From: Vogesella mureinivorans
Lineage (GTDB): Bacteria; Pseudomonadota; Gammaproteobacteria; Burkholderiales; Chromobacteriaceae
DNA: 64,000 nt
NCBI RefSeq assembly: GCF_007644035.1
Contig: NZ_VMTV02000047.1
Span: 62,001-126,000 of the forward strand
Reading direction: 5' to 3'
The position numbers and the translations under genes are program-made. This document shows positions 28,875 to 38,319 of the stretch, in pieces. A model generated the notes under the pieces. It worked only from the letters and a program-made list of their open reading frames with translations, was not told the DNA's origin and ran no database searches. Every line of letters starts with the position of its first letter. Position 1 is the stretch's first letter.

Positions 28875-30149
28875 TTAAACCTGTTTGATAGGGATGGTAC
28901 GCGCCACCACCTCGCGGCGCTTGGCACCACCCACGCCGTAGCGGGTGTGTACGTAGTTTTCCACCAGCGCCTTGAACTCCAGCGCGATATTGTCGCCCTT
29001 GAGTGTCACGTCTTTCTGGCCATCCACGTACACCGGTGCCACCGGTACTTCACCGGTACCAGGCAGGCTGATGCCGATATCGGCCAGCTTGGACTCGCCC
29101 GGGCCGTTCACCACACAGCCCATCACCGCCACTTTCATGTCTTCCACGCCGGGGTACTGCAGGCGCCAGATAGGCATCTGCTCGCGCAGGAAGGTCTGGA
29201 TGCTGTCGGCCAGCTCCTGGAAGAAAGTACTGGTGGTACGGCCACAGCCGGGACAGGCGGTGACCAGCGGGGTAAACGAGCGCAAACCCATGGTTTGCAG
29301 CAGCTCCTGCGCCACCACCACTTCTTTGGTGCGCGCCTCGCCCGGCTGCGGGGTCAGCGAAATGCGGATGGTATCGCCAATGCCTTCCTGCAGCAGCACG
29401 GCCAGGGCGGCGCTGGAGGCCACAATGCCCTTGCTGCCCATGCCAGCCTCGGTCAGGCCCAGGTGCAGCGGAAACTCGCAGCGGCTACCCAGGTCGCGAT
29501 ATACGGTGATCAGGTCTTGTACGTTGCTGACCTTGCACGACAGCAGGATCTGGTTGGCGGGCAGGCCCAGCTCCATGGCCTTGTCGGCGGATTCCAGCGC
29601 CGACACAATCAGCGCCTCGCGCATCACCACGTCCAGCGCCTTGGGGTTGGCCGCATGGTTATTGGCGTCCAGCATGCGTGCCAGCAGCACCTGATCCAGG
29701 CTGCCCCAGTTCACGCCGATACGTACCGGCTTACCGTATTCGGCAGCGGTGCGGATCAGGTAGGCAAATTTATCGTCGCCTTTGGCACCCTTGCCTACAT
29801 TACCGGGGTTAATACGGTACTTGCCCAGCGCGCGGGCGCAGTCCGGGTAGTCTTTCAGCAGGCGCTCGCCGTTAAAGTGGAAATCCCCTACCAGCGGCGC
29901 CGCACAGCCCATATCGTCCAGACGCTGGCGAATCTCGGCGACGCGTGCGGCTGCCTCGGGGCTGTTTACCGTGATGCGCACCACCTCGGAGCCAGCCTGG
30001 GCCAGCTCGAATACCTGCTGTGCCGTGGCAGCGGCGTCGGCGGTATCGGTATTGGTCATCGACTGCACCATCACCGGGTGCTCGGAACCTACCATCACAT
30101 GGCCTACCGCTACCTGCAGCGTTTTACGGCGTTTGATCGTTGCGTCCAT
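28875..30149 (-). CDS. ispG: 4-hydroxy-3-methylbut-2-enyl-diphosphate synthase (IspG/GcpE)
   Basis: 424 residues. Iron-sulfur ligands are visible in TACPGCGRT and in [10 protein letters not shown]; the N-terminal TIM barrel carries VQSMTNTDT. It performs the penultimate reductive step of the MEP pathway. It lies six bases downstream of rodZ and is probably co-transcribed with it. Confidence 0.97.
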   Translation of the reverse strand: MDATIKRRKTLQVAVGHVMVGSEHPVMVQSMTNTDTADAAATAQQVFELAQAGSEVVRITVNSPEAAARVAEIRQRLDDMGCAAPLVGDFHFNGERLLKDYPDCARALGKYRINPGNVGKGAKGDDKFAYLIRTAAEYGKPVRIGVNWGSLDQVLLARMLDANNHAANPKALDVVMREALIVSALESADKAMELGLPANQILLSCKVSNVQDLITVYRDLGSRCEFPLHLGLTEAGMGSKGIVASSAALAVLLQEGIGDTIRISLTPQPGEARTKEVVVAQELLQTMGLRSFTPLVTACPGCGRTTSTFFQELADSIQTFLREQMPIWRLQYPGVEDMKVAVMGCVVNGPGESKLADIGISLPGTGEVPVAPVYVDGQKDVTLKGDNIALEFKALVENYVHTRYGVGGAKRREVVARTIPIKQV

Positions 30150-30155
30150 CTGCTA

Positions 30156-30998
30156 TCAGTTCAATTCCAGTTTGGCGGTAGCACCGCGCGTCTTGTCTTT
30201 CAGATCTATCACAGCCCCGTCGTAGCTCAACACCACCTGCGGAGCATTGCCGATTTTCAGCTTGAATGGCGGAACGCCGCGCACTTCCTGGCTTTGGCCC
30301 GCACGGATCAGGCCGTACACCAGCTTTTTACCGCTGGCATCCACCACCGACACCCAGCTATCGGCACCGGCCTGTACACGCACCGCTTTCTGCCCAGCCT
30401 GCGCCACAGGGGCAGAGGCTGGCTTGCTGGCTACCGGTGCCGGTACGGCTGTCACCGCACTCGCCGGGCTGGCCGTCGCCACAGCAGAAGCCACAGGCGC
30501 CACCACTACCGCCACGGGGGCACTGGCGGGCTCGCTTTGCGGCGCGCTGGCCAGCGCATCACTGGCCGTCTGGTGCAGCATGGGCACCAGCTCACCCTGC
30601 GGTGCGGCGGTTTCTGTACTGCCATCCTGCTGCTGCCAGGCGATCAAGGCCGCCACCACCAGCGCAGGCAGCAGCAGCCACCAAAGCTTGCTACCCATAG
30701 CAGGCTGCGCCTCGGCTGCCTGCGGTGGCGGGGCGCGATCTACCGGGCTGGACGGGTACTCTTGCTCCAGCAGCGCCATCAGCGGCGCACTATCCAGCTC
30801 CAGAAAACGGGCATAGTTGCGCACAAAGCCACGGACGAAGGTTGCGCCAGGCAAGCGGGCAAAATCGCCAGCCTCCATCCACTCAAGCTGACGCAGGGAC
30901 AGTTTCAGGCGGTCGGCTACATCGTGCAGACTCAGGCCCCGCTCAACGCGGGCATCACGCAGTTGCTGGCCGATTTGTTGTGCAGCAGAAGAGGTCAT
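30156..30998 (-). CDS. rodZ: RodZ-like cytoskeletal membrane protein
   Basis: 280 residues. An N-terminal helix-turn-helix (GQQLRDARVERGLSLHDVAD, residues 8-27) is followed by RLKLSLRQLEWMEAGDF. A single membrane helix lies near residue 112-128, then an Ala/Pro/Val-rich linker and a C-terminal DUF4115 beta domain (SWVSVVDASGKKL). In rods it links MreB to the membrane. Gene order rodZ-ispG-hisS is widely conserved. Confidence 0.9.
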   Translation of the reverse strand: MTSSAAQQIGQQLRDARVERGLSLHDVADRLKLSLRQLEWMEAGDFARLPGATFVRGFVRNYARFLELDSAPLMALLEQEYPSSPVDRAPPPQAAEAQPAMGSKLWWLLLPALVVAALIAWQQQDGSTETAAPQGELVPMLHQTASDALASAPQSEPASAPVAVVVAPVASAVATASPASAVTAVPAPVASKPASAPVAQAGQKAVRVQAGADSWVSVVDASGKKLVYGLIRAGQSQEVRGVPPFKLKIGNAPQVVLSYDGAVIDLKDKTRGATAKLELN

Positions 30999-31020
30999 AT
31001 CCTGGGCATACTTCCTGGGA

Positions 31021-31761
31021 TCAGGTCCCGCTCAAGAGCTGTTGGGTTTCTAGGCTATCCGGGTGACGGCTTTTCAGCATGCCAGCCAAGCGTTGCTCGG
31101 TGGCCGCGTCTTTCTTGAGCCGCGCCAGCTTGACGCCCAGCAGTAATTCGGCCGGGCCAAAACGCTTTTCGTTGTTACCCAGCCGCTCAAAATAAAATTG
31201 TGCCAGCTGCGCATTACCGCCCTGCAACGCCAGGCGCGTCAGCTCGCGCAGCGCCGATGCATCGTTCGGTGCGCGGCGCAGAGCCTCCAGCAGCAGCTGG
31301 TTGGCCTCGTCGTTACGGTTCATCTGCCCCAGACAAATTGCCTTGTTGATCAATGCAGTGTGGGGGGCAGAGAAAAACGGGTCGGCCAGCGCCTGATCAA
31401 ACCGCGCCAGGGCTTCGTCAAAGCGGCGGCGGTTGCACAGGAACAAGCCGTAGTTATTGTTGACTTCCGGGTTGCTGGCTTGAATGGACAGTGCCTTGCG
31501 AAAAGATGCCTCGGCCTCGCCATCCACCCGCAGCTGCATGTAGATCAGGGCGCGGGCCAGATAGCCTGCCTGAAAGCTTGGGTCTACCGCAATGGCCTGA
31601 TCGGCGTTTTCCAGCGCCACGCGCATATTGCCGTAACGCATGTACTCGATGGCCAGCTGGGCACGCATCTCGGCCAGTTCGCGTGGCGGGGCTGCAGCCA
31701 ACGCCATCTGGGCAGCGCACAGCGCCGCCAGCAAACCAGCCAGGATACGTGTTTTATTCAT
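31021..31761 (-). CDS. pilW: Type IV pilus biogenesis protein PilW/PilF (TPR)
   Basis: 246 residues, with a signal peptide and about five tetratricopeptide repeats (for example VALENADQAIAVDPSFQAGY and EVNNNYGLFLCNRR). Homologues are outer-membrane lipoproteins that help assemble or stabilise the PilQ secretin. Here the signal ends in LAAAP with no usable lipobox cysteine, which suggests cleavage by signal peptidase I. Its ATG overlaps the rlmN stop codon by one base (TGATG). It is the only type IV pilus gene in the window and so the only hint of natural competence machinery. Confidence 0.88.
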   Translation of the reverse strand: MNKTRILAGLLAALCAAQMALAAAPPRELAEMRAQLAIEYMRYGNMRVALENADQAIAVDPSFQAGYLARALIYMQLRVDGEAEASFRKALSIQASNPEVNNNYGLFLCNRRRFDEALARFDQALADPFFSAPHTALINKAICLGQMNRNDEANQLLLEALRRAPNDASALRELTRLALQGGNAQLAQFYFERLGNNEKRFGPAELLLGVKLARLKKDAATEQRLAGMLKSRHPDSLETQQLLSGT

Positions 31762-32852
31762 CAGCCTTTATCCTCTGCGATACGGATCCACTTTTCCTGG
31801 CGCCGCGTCTTGTCCTGCACCTGCCCGGCCAGCTGGCCACAGGCAGCATCGATATCATCGCCACGGGTTTTACGCACGGTCACGATAAAGCCGGCTTCCT
31901 GCAGGATTTCGCGGAACGCGCGGATGGCGTTATTGCTGGAACGATCGTAGCCGGAGTTCGGAAACGGGTTAAACGGGATCAGGTTGAACTTGCACGGCAC
32001 ATCGCGCACCAGGGCGATCAGCTCGCGAGCATGTTCCGGCCTGTCGTTCACCCCGTCAAGCATCACGTATTCAAAGGTAATGAAATCGCGCGGCGCCTTG
32101 ACCAGGTAGCGCTGGCAGGCCGCCATCAGCTCTTTCAGCGGGTATTTCTTGTTCAGCGGCACAATCTCGTCGCGGATGCGGTCATTGGACGCGTGCAACG
32201 ATACCGCCAGCGCTACCGGACAGGCCTCTTTCAGGCGGTCCATCTGCGGCACCATGCCCGAGGTAGACACCGTCACGCGGCGGCGGCTCAAACCGTAGGC
32301 GTGGTCGTCCAGCATGATTTGCAGGGCCGATACCACGTTGTCAAAGTTGGCCAGCGGTTCGCCCATGCCCATCATCACCACGTTGGACACCACGCGTTCG
32401 TTACGCGGGGTCACGCCCATGGCCTTGTTGGCCCACCACAGCTGGCCAATGATTTCGGCCGTGCTGAGGTTGCGGTTGAAGCCCTGACGGCCGGTAGAGC
32501 AGAACGTGCATTCCAGCGCACAGCCTACCTGAGATGATATGCACAAGGTGCCGCGATCATCCTCGGGGATGAATACGGTTTCCACACCATTGCCGGTGCC
32601 AACGTCCAGCAGCCACTTGCGGGTACCATCTTCTGATTCCTGCGACACCATCAAGTCCGGTATACCCACCAGCGCGGTGTCGTGCAGCTTGGCACGCAGG
32701 CTTTTGGCGATATCGGTCATGGCGTCAAAATCGGCCTCACCCATCTGGTGCATCCAGCGCATGATCTGCTTGGCACGAAAAGGCTTTTCGCCCATTTCGG
32801 CAAAGTGTTCAGTCAGCTGGTTCAGGTTGAAGTCGAGCAGGTTGGTCTTCAT
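31761..32852 (-). CDS. rlmN: Dual-specificity 23S rRNA/tRNA adenine-C2 methyltransferase
   Basis: 363 residues. The radical-SAM cluster motif CxxxCxxC is Cys111, Cys115 and Cys118 (GCALECTFC). [14 protein letters not shown]-like sequence ([13 protein letters not shown]) and the C-terminal catalytic cysteine region ([13 protein letters not shown]) are present. It methylates A2503 of 23S rRNA and A37 of some tRNAs. A second ATG two codons upstream is possible. It is coupled to pilW by overlap. Confidence 0.96.
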   Translation of the reverse strand: MKTNLLDFNLNQLTEHFAEMGEKPFRAKQIMRWMHQMGEADFDAMTDIAKSLRAKLHDTALVGIPDLMVSQESEDGTRKWLLDVGTGNGVETVFIPEDDRGTLCISSQVGCALECTFCSTGRQGFNRNLSTAEIIGQLWWANKAMGVTPRNERVVSNVVMMGMGEPLANFDNVVSALQIMLDDHAYGLSRRRVTVSTSGMVPQMDRLKEACPVALAVSLHASNDRIRDEIVPLNKKYPLKELMAACQRYLVKAPRDFITFEYVMLDGVNDRPEHARELIALVRDVPCKFNLIPFNPFPNSGYDRSSNNAIRAFREILQEAGFIVTVRKTRGDDIDAACGQLAGQVQDKTRRQEKWIRIAEDKG

Positions 32853-32911
32853 GTGCATCTCGGATAAAGGCGGCCACCCTTGGGCAGCCGCCGGGTACAA
32901 CTGGTTCCGCA

Positions 32912-32931
32912 TGCGGCCAGAGTTGGCCGCA
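32912..32931. repeat. Inverted pair of the genome-wide 10-mer (one arm imperfect)
   Basis: TGCGGCCA and TGGCCGCA arms separated by four bases, between ndk and rlmN. The right half is an exact copy of GTTGGCCGCA (32922-32931). It could form an RNA hairpin, although no T-tract follows. Confidence 0.7.
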
Positions 32932-32939
32932 AACGGCGA

Positions 32940-33365
32940 TTAGCGTGCGGTTACTTCGGTAGCAGCAAAGAAGTAGGCGATTTCGATCGCTGCGTTTTCC
33001 AGGCTGTCGGAACCGTGAACGGCGTTGGCATCGATGGAATCAGCGAAGTCGGCGCGGATGGTACCGGCGTCAGCTTTCTTCGGGTCGGTAGCGCCCATCA
33101 GTTCGCGGTTTTTCAGCATGGCGTTTTCGCCTTCCAGCACCTGGATCATCACCGGGCCGGAGATCATGAAGGACACCAGATCGTTGAAGAAAGGACGCTC
33201 TTTGTGTACAGCGTAGAAGCCTTCGGCTTCAGCGCGGGACAGCTGTTTCAGCTTGGCGGCAACGATCTTCAGACCGGCGGTTTCGAAACGGTCGTAGATT
33301 TTACCGATTACGTTCTTGGCAACGGCGTCCGGCTTGATGATGGACAGAGTGCGTTCGATAGCCAT
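32940..33365 (-). CDS. ndk: Nucleoside diphosphate kinase
   Basis: 141 residues. The active-site histidine is His117 in NAVHGSDS, and the N-terminus [12 protein letters not shown] is conserved. It balances nucleoside triphosphate pools by phosphate transfer from ATP. It heads the long minus-strand block and has a GGGAGA ribosome-binding site. Its start at 33365 matches the family consensus. Confidence 0.98.
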   Translation of the reverse strand: MAIERTLSIIKPDAVAKNVIGKIYDRFETAGLKIVAAKLKQLSRAEAEGFYAVHKERPFFNDLVSFMISGPVMIQVLEGENAMLKNRELMGATDPKKADAGTIRADFADSIDANAVHGSDSLENAAIEIAYFFAATEVTAR

Positions 33366-33499
33366 ACAAATTCTCCCAGTTTGCAAGTGAAATGGTTACA
33401 CTTGGCATGCGCATTTCAGGCTTGCCAGTGACCCAATTTTGAGGAACCCGGCATTTTACCAGTGTTCACCAGCGTTTGCTGCACAGAATTTAATCAGCG

Positions 33500-34411
33500 A
33501 TGAATCCACCCTCCTCCGATCCGCGCACCACTTCTGATTCCGCAACAGCCATGACCCCCGAGCTGAAAAAACGCCTGGCCATGGCCGCAGGCCTGGTGGC
33601 CATTGCCCTGGCTGCCATCCCGGTACTGGACAGCATGTCCGGCAAGAAGCCGGAAACCACGCCCACCAGCGTACCGGTCAGCTCCGGCCGTATCATCAAT
33701 AAAGAAGCCGCGTCCGAGCCCACCCTGGTGATCGCGCAGCTGCCGGAAAGCAGCGCCCCGGCCGCCGCCAGCACCCCGGCAATAGCCACGCCATCACCCG
33801 CTACACCCGACCTTGGCAAGACACCTGCGGCCAACCTGGGGCAGACCAGCCCACTACCTGCTACTGCAGCCCCAGTCACCCCCGCCATGGCCACCGCCAC
33901 GCCGGCAGGCAAAACCAGCAGCCCGGCCCCCGCACCGGCCAGCAGTAAAGCCACCGCCGTGGCCGCTCCGGTCGCCACACCAGCACCCGCTGCCAAGCCA
34001 GCCACAGCGCCAGTAGCGCCCCCTGCTGCCAAAGCAGCCACTACGCCACCCGCACCGGCCGCAGCGCGCAGCAGCGGCAAAACCAGCCCGGTAAACGAGA
34101 TTGAGCTACCGCCGGCCGCAGCTCCCGCCACGCCACAGGTAGCCAGCAAGGCCCCCATGCCGACACTGCCCGCCGTAAAAGCCGCCCCTGGCGGCGCCTC
34201 GCTGGGCTACCAGGTACAGCTGGGCTTGTTCGCCAGCCCGGGCAACGCAGAAAAACTACTGGACGACCTGAAAAAGCGCGGCATCAGCGCCCGCACCGAA
34301 ACCCGTGTGCAGTTAGGGCCGTTCAATACCCGCGCCGAAGCCGAAGAAGCCATGGCCAAGCTCAAAGCCCTGGGCTACCAGCCACTGCTGGTGCCTGCTG
34401 GCGCGCACTAG
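33500..34411 (+). CDS. SPOR-domain inner-membrane protein
   Basis: 303 residues. A cytoplasmic N-terminus, one membrane helix (about residues 27-44) and a very long Ala/Pro/Thr-rich periplasmic linker (about 60-225) precede a C-terminal SPOR domain (YQVQLGLFASPGNAEKLLDDL, quoted in part, to AKLKALGYQPLLV). SPOR domains bind denuded septal peptidoglycan, so a role in cell division, like FtsN or DedD, is likely. Convergent with zapE, another division gene. Confidence 0.85.
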   Translation: MNPPSSDPRTTSDSATAMTPELKKRLAMAAGLVAIALAAIPVLDSMSGKKPETTPTSVPVSSGRIINKEAASEPTLVIAQLPESSAPAAASTPAIATPSPATPDLGKTPAANLGQTSPLPATAAPVTPAMATATPAGKTSSPAPAPASSKATAVAAPVATPAPAAKPATAPVAPPAAKAATTPPAPAAARSSGKTSPVNEIELPPAAAPATPQVASKAPMPTLPAVKAAPGGASLGYQVQLGLFASPGNAEKLLDDLKKRGISARTETRVQLGPFNTRAEAEEAMAKLKALGYQPLLVPAGAH

Positions 34412-34431
34412 CGGCCCGCTACCCTGCCCGC

Positions 34432-34463
34432 AAAAAAGCCGCAGCACACGCTGCGGCTTTTTT
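34432..34463. terminator. Bidirectional terminator
   Basis: Stem AAAAAAGCCGCAG/CTGCGGCTTTTTT between the convergent SPOR gene and zapE. Confidence 0.85.
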
Positions 34464-34481
34464 GCGGGCTACACCCTGGCA

Positions 34482-35639
34482 TCAGGTCTCGCTCACCCCT
34501 TCGCCAATCTTGAAGTTATCCACCAGATGCGGCAGCTCCAGATAGGTGCGCGACTGCATTTCGGTCAGGCGGCTAGCCGTGCGGAAAAATTCGCTGGACT
34601 GGGTACCTTCGGTGTAGATCTGCTCCGGCTCCACGGCACACGACGCCACCAGCTTGACGCGATGGTCGTAAAACACGTCAATCAGCCAGGTAAAGCGCCG
34701 CGCCATGGCGGCGTCGCGCGCGGCCAGCTTGGGGATATCCGACACAAACACGGTATGGTATTCGCTGGCGATTTCCAGATAGTCGGTCTGCGCACGCGGG
34801 CCATCACAAATGGCCAGAAAGTCGAACCAGATCACGCCAGGCACGTGGCGTTTGAGCGTAATCTCCCGCCCCAGCACGCTCAGCATATGGCTTTCTTCCG
34901 GCGTTGCCCCCGCCAGGCGCTCGAACATGGCCTGCATCTTCTGCTCGGCCGCTGCGCCTGCCGGCACATGGAACAAGGGCTCGCGCGTGAGCTCGCGCAG
35001 GCGGTAGTCGTTGCCGCCATCCACATTCAGCACGTCCAGATTAGCCTTGAGCAGCGCGATGGTGGGCAGGAAATTGCTGCGCATCAGGCCGTTGGGGTAC
35101 AGGTTGTCCGGCGGGTAGTTCGAGGTCATCACGCAGATGATGCCGTGTGCAAACAGCTCGCTGAACAGCCGGCCCAGAATCATGGCGTCGGCGATATCGC
35201 TGACGTGAAACTCGTCAAAACACAGCAGGCGCACGTCTTTGGCAATACGCGCCGCCACGGTTTTCAGCGGGTCGGCTTCGTTGGATACCGTGCGCAGCTG
35301 CTTGTGGATTTCGGCCATGAAATGGTGAAAATGCACGCGGCGCTTGCGCTCGTACGGTACACAGCTAAAGAACGCATCCATCAGGAAGCTCTTGCCGCGC
35401 CCTACCCCGCCCCAGAAGTACAGGCCACGTGGCACGTCCGGCTTGCGCAGGCTGCGCCCCAGAAAGCGGTTGCGCTTGCCCTTGAAATCGACCAGCGCCT
35501 GCCACAGGGCATCCAGCCGCTCGATGGCGGCTGCCTGGGCCGGATCATGGATAAAGCCTTCTTGCTGGCTGGCGGCCTGGTACCAGGCTTGCGGGCTCAT
35601 GGAGCCATCGCTTGGCGGCGAAAACACGTGTTGGGACAT
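34482..35639 (-). CDS. zapE: Cell-division ATPase ZapE (AFG1 family)
   Basis: 385 residues. The Walker A loop GGVGRGKSFLMD is near residue 75, a Walker B-like LLCFDEFHVSDIADA near 135, and RRFTWLIDVFYD near the C-terminus. In E. coli ZapE associates with the divisome and affects Z-ring stability; the mitochondrial relative AFG1 aids protein turnover. The start at 35639 lacks a good ribosome-binding site. A perfect inverted pair of the 10-mer lies between it and cysM. Confidence 0.9.
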   Translation of the reverse strand: MSQHVFSPPSDGSMSPQAWYQAASQQEGFIHDPAQAAAIERLDALWQALVDFKGKRNRFLGRSLRKPDVPRGLYFWGGVGRGKSFLMDAFFSCVPYERKRRVHFHHFMAEIHKQLRTVSNEADPLKTVAARIAKDVRLLCFDEFHVSDIADAMILGRLFSELFAHGIICVMTSNYPPDNLYPNGLMRSNFLPTIALLKANLDVLNVDGGNDYRLRELTREPLFHVPAGAAAEQKMQAMFERLAGATPEESHMLSVLGREITLKRHVPGVIWFDFLAICDGPRAQTDYLEIASEYHTVFVSDIPKLAARDAAMARRFTWLIDVFYDHRVKLVASCAVEPEQIYTEGTQSSEFFRTASRLTEMQSRTYLELPHLVDNFKIGEGVSET

Positions 35640-35655
35640 AGTGGTATGGGGTGAA

Positions 35656-35677
35656 GGTTGGCCGCATGCGGCCAACC
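35656..35677. repeat. Perfect inverted pair of the genome-wide 10-mer
   Basis: GTTGGCCGCA immediately followed by TGCGGCCAAC, with one extra base pair outside, giving a 22-bp perfect palindrome between cysM and zapE. This back-to-back arrangement is how uptake sequences often occur between genes in Neisseria. Confidence 0.85.
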
Positions 35678-35683
35678 CTGCGC

Positions 35684-36580
35684 TCAGGAAAATAGACCGG
35701 TAGAAAGATAACGGTCGCCACGGTCGCAGACAATAGAAACAATCACGGCATTCTGTAATTGCTCATTAAGTCGCAAGGCTACGGCCAGGGCGCCGCCGGA
35801 CGACGGCCCGGCCAGAATGCCTTCTTCACGCGCCAGGCGGCGGGCGGTGTCCTCGGCGGTTTGCTGATCTACCAGCAGCAGCTCGTCTATGCGCGAGAAG
35901 TCGCAGATCTTGGGCAGGTATTCGTCTTCCCACTTGCGGATGCCGGGAATCTGGCTGCCTGGCTGCGGCTGCACGCCAATAATCTGGATGGACGGGTTTT
36001 GCTGTTTCAGGTAGGTAGCGGTACCCATGACCGTGCCGGTAGTGCCCATGCTGGACACAAAGTGCGTTACCGTGCCGGCGGTATCACGCCAGATTTCCGG
36101 GCCGGTGCCTTCGATGTGCGCCAGCGGGTTATCAGGGTTGCCAAACTGGTCCAGAATGCGGCCAACCCCTGCCGCCTGCAGGCGGCGTGCTTCGTCGATA
36201 GCACCGGGCATGGACGCTTCTTTGGGCGTGAGCACCACCTCGGCACCGTAGGCGCGCATGGTATCCACGCGTTCCTGGCTGGCGTTTTCCGGCATCACCA
36301 GCATCATCTTGTAGCCCATCATGGTGGCGGCCATGGCCAGCGCAATGCCGGTATTGCCACTGGTGGGCTCGATCAGCGTGTCGCCGGGGCAGATATCGCC
36401 GCGCGCTTCGGCATGGCGAATCATGGACAGCGCCGGGCGGTCTTTTACCGAGCCGGCGGGGTTATTACCCTCCAGCTTGACCAGCACCACGTTGCTGCTA
36501 TTGCCAGGCATGTGCTTCAGGCGCACCAGCGGGGTGTTGCCGACAAAGTCTTCCAGATATTTGAATTCAGGCTGGGTCAT
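35684..36580 (-). CDS. cysM: Cysteine synthase B (O-acetylserine sulfhydrylase)
   Basis: 298 residues. PLP-binding Lys46 in AGSVKDRPA, the phosphate/substrate loop EPTSGNTGIALA and SSGGALAV are present. PRAM-type loops GTTGTVMGT also fit. It makes cysteine from O-acetylserine and sulfide or thiosulfate. The ATG at 36580 has GAGGAG upstream. Assignment to CysM rather than CysK rests on the overall N-terminus (FKYLEDFVGNTPLVRL). Confidence 0.92.
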   Translation of the reverse strand: MTQPEFKYLEDFVGNTPLVRLKHMPGNSSNVVLVKLEGNNPAGSVKDRPALSMIRHAEARGDICPGDTLIEPTSGNTGIALAMAATMMGYKMMLVMPENASQERVDTMRAYGAEVVLTPKEASMPGAIDEARRLQAAGVGRILDQFGNPDNPLAHIEGTGPEIWRDTAGTVTHFVSSMGTTGTVMGTATYLKQQNPSIQIIGVQPQPGSQIPGIRKWEDEYLPKICDFSRIDELLLVDQQTAEDTARRLAREEGILAGPSSGGALAVALRLNEQLQNAVIVSIVCDRGDRYLSTGLFS

Positions 36581-36744
36581 CACACTCTCCTCGTTGGCCG
36601 CATTATAAAGCGAGGATGGGCAGGATTTGGCATGCCGGGCCAGCCGCAGCGCACACCCAATAAAATTACCTGTTTATTTTCATGAGCTTACAAAAAATCC
36701 GCCTTTGTAATATTAAGCTCTGTTCATATAACCGCGCACCACCA

Positions 36745-36782
36745 TAAAAAAGCCCGCCCCGGTCTATGGGGCGGGCTTTCTA
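36745..36782. terminator. Bidirectional intrinsic terminator
   Basis: Stem AAAGCCCGCCCC/GGGGCGGGCTTT with a seven-base loop, just downstream of the esterase-like gene. Confidence 0.85.
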
Positions 36783-36797
36783 GCGGTAAAGACCTGA

Positions 36798-38168
36798 TTA
36801 CATCAGCTCTTTCAAAGGCTTCTGCAGCGTAATGAGCCACAGCTGGGTGGCCTCGCCATTGGCGGCCACACCCAGGCTGGCACCCGCTTGCGGCTGCCCC
36901 TGCTTGTCTACCAGCTTGCCGCCTGCCACACGCAGCTCGTCCAGCTTCATGCTGCTGCCGCGCAGCTCGCTGGCCACGCCAAAGTCGTTATCGTTGATCA
37001 CCGCCAGCGTGCTGCCGTCCACCAGCGCCAGGCCTTCGCTTTTTTCTGCCGTCCAGCCCAGCGCGCGCAGGTCGATCACGGTTTTCTTGCGTGCCTGCTG
37101 CACACCCGCTGCGGCCAACGCGGTGCTATCGCCGTACTCCAGCGCACGGCCATCGGCCAGCTGTTTGCCGCTGATATCGCTGGCGGCGGCCATGTCGATC
37201 AGCACGATATCGTTATGCATGCGCTTGTCTTTGTCTTTGCCCTGCTCGATCACGGCAAACAGCGTATCGGACAGCGCCACGATGTCGCCCAGCTTCATGT
37301 CGCCGGTTTTCTTGAAGTGTGCCGACACCGGGTAGGCAAACTGGCGCACGGCGCCGGTTTTCGGGTCCAGCTCCACCACACGGGTAAACAGCGCGTCGTT
37401 GCGGGTTTTGCCGTCTACGTCCAGCGTGCTCTGCACAATGGCTACCACTTTGCCGGCGGGCGTCACCGCCACCCCTTCAAAGCCACGGTTGGGCTGGCGG
37501 GCGGCCAGCTCGGCCGGCAGGCCCTGGCCCGGCGCGTAGCGCTGCAGAATCTCGCCGCTCTTGCCGTCTACCTTCACGATGAAGGGGCCGTATTCGTCCA
37601 CGATCCACAGGTTGCCTGCTGCATCCACGTCGATACCTTCCGGATCCAGGCCGTTGGCGTCGTAAGGCAAGGCGGCCAACTGTTCGCTCAGGCCCAGCTC
37701 ACCGCTGGCACCGACCTGCCCCGGCGCGAGCGGGCGGCCGCTGATGGGCTTGCCGTTCTGCTTTAGCGGCAGGCTTTTAATGACTTCGGCTTTGTCGGCC
37801 AGCGATACACGCAGCTGGGTGAGGGTGGGGGTGTAATCAGGGGCGGCAAATACCTTGCTGGCACGCTTGCCACCGGCCTCGGCCACGTCTGGCGAATCCA
37901 CATTGGGGCCACGGTCGGTCAGCGACCAGAACTCCAGCGCCGAGGTGGCTTTCTCGTAACCTTTAAAGCGCAGGCCGGAGCCCACTGCCAGCGGCAAACC
38001 TTGCGGGAAGGCCGCCTTGGCTTGGCCGGCGTAGGGCACAAACGGGGCGACAACATCGTAGCGCTCCAGCGCAGCAATGTTCGGCTCGCGGGTTTCCAGC
38101 AGGGTAAATGGCTCGGCCAGCGCAGGCAGCGCCGCAGACAGCAACAGGGGCAGGAGCAAACGTTTCAT
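36798..38168 (-). CDS. Secreted esterase-like (phytase-like) beta-propeller protein
   Basis: 456 residues. A signal peptide (residues 1-19, ending ALA) precedes a beta-propeller-like domain. Characteristic pieces are LTDRGPNVDSP, GLDPEGIDVDAAGNLWIVDEYGPF and NRGFEGVAV, which match the family called esterase-like activity of phytase. The family is periplasmic or secreted and its substrate is generally unknown. A hairpin with the repeat lies upstream (38196-38205). GGA lies about seven bases ahead of the chosen start. Confidence 0.82.
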   Translation of the reverse strand: MKRLLLPLLLSAALPALAEPFTLLETREPNIAALERYDVVAPFVPYAGQAKAAFPQGLPLAVGSGLRFKGYEKATSALEFWSLTDRGPNVDSPDVAEAGGKRASKVFAAPDYTPTLTQLRVSLADKAEVIKSLPLKQNGKPISGRPLAPGQVGASGELGLSEQLAALPYDANGLDPEGIDVDAAGNLWIVDEYGPFIVKVDGKSGEILQRYAPGQGLPAELAARQPNRGFEGVAVTPAGKVVAIVQSTLDVDGKTRNDALFTRVVELDPKTGAVRQFAYPVSAHFKKTGDMKLGDIVALSDTLFAVIEQGKDKDKRMHNDIVLIDMAAASDISGKQLADGRALEYGDSTALAAAGVQQARKKTVIDLRALGWTAEKSEGLALVDGSTLAVINDNDFGVASELRGSSMKLDELRVAGGKLVDKQGQPQAGASLGVAANGEATQLWLITLQKPLKELM

Positions 38169-38248
38169 GGTGCATTCCATCAGGCGTAGGGGCGATGCGG
38201 CCAACTTATAACAAACAGGTGACAAAACCGTGACATAACGACAGCGCA

Positions 38249-38287
38249 AAAAAACACCGCGCTTCTAGCGAAGGCGCGGTGTTTTGT
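38249..38287 (-). terminator. Terminator of glyA
   Basis: Stem AACACCGCGC/GCGCGGTGTT with T-rich flank on the minus strand, directly after the glyA stop codon. Confidence 0.75.
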
Positions 38288-38319
38288 ACACAACAGCCGC
38301 CCGCAGGCGGCCGGGGTGA

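Noticed and set aside
28833-31118. 761-codon plus-strand open frame opposite ispG and rodZ
   Set aside because: Same reason: a shadow of conserved minus-strand genes.
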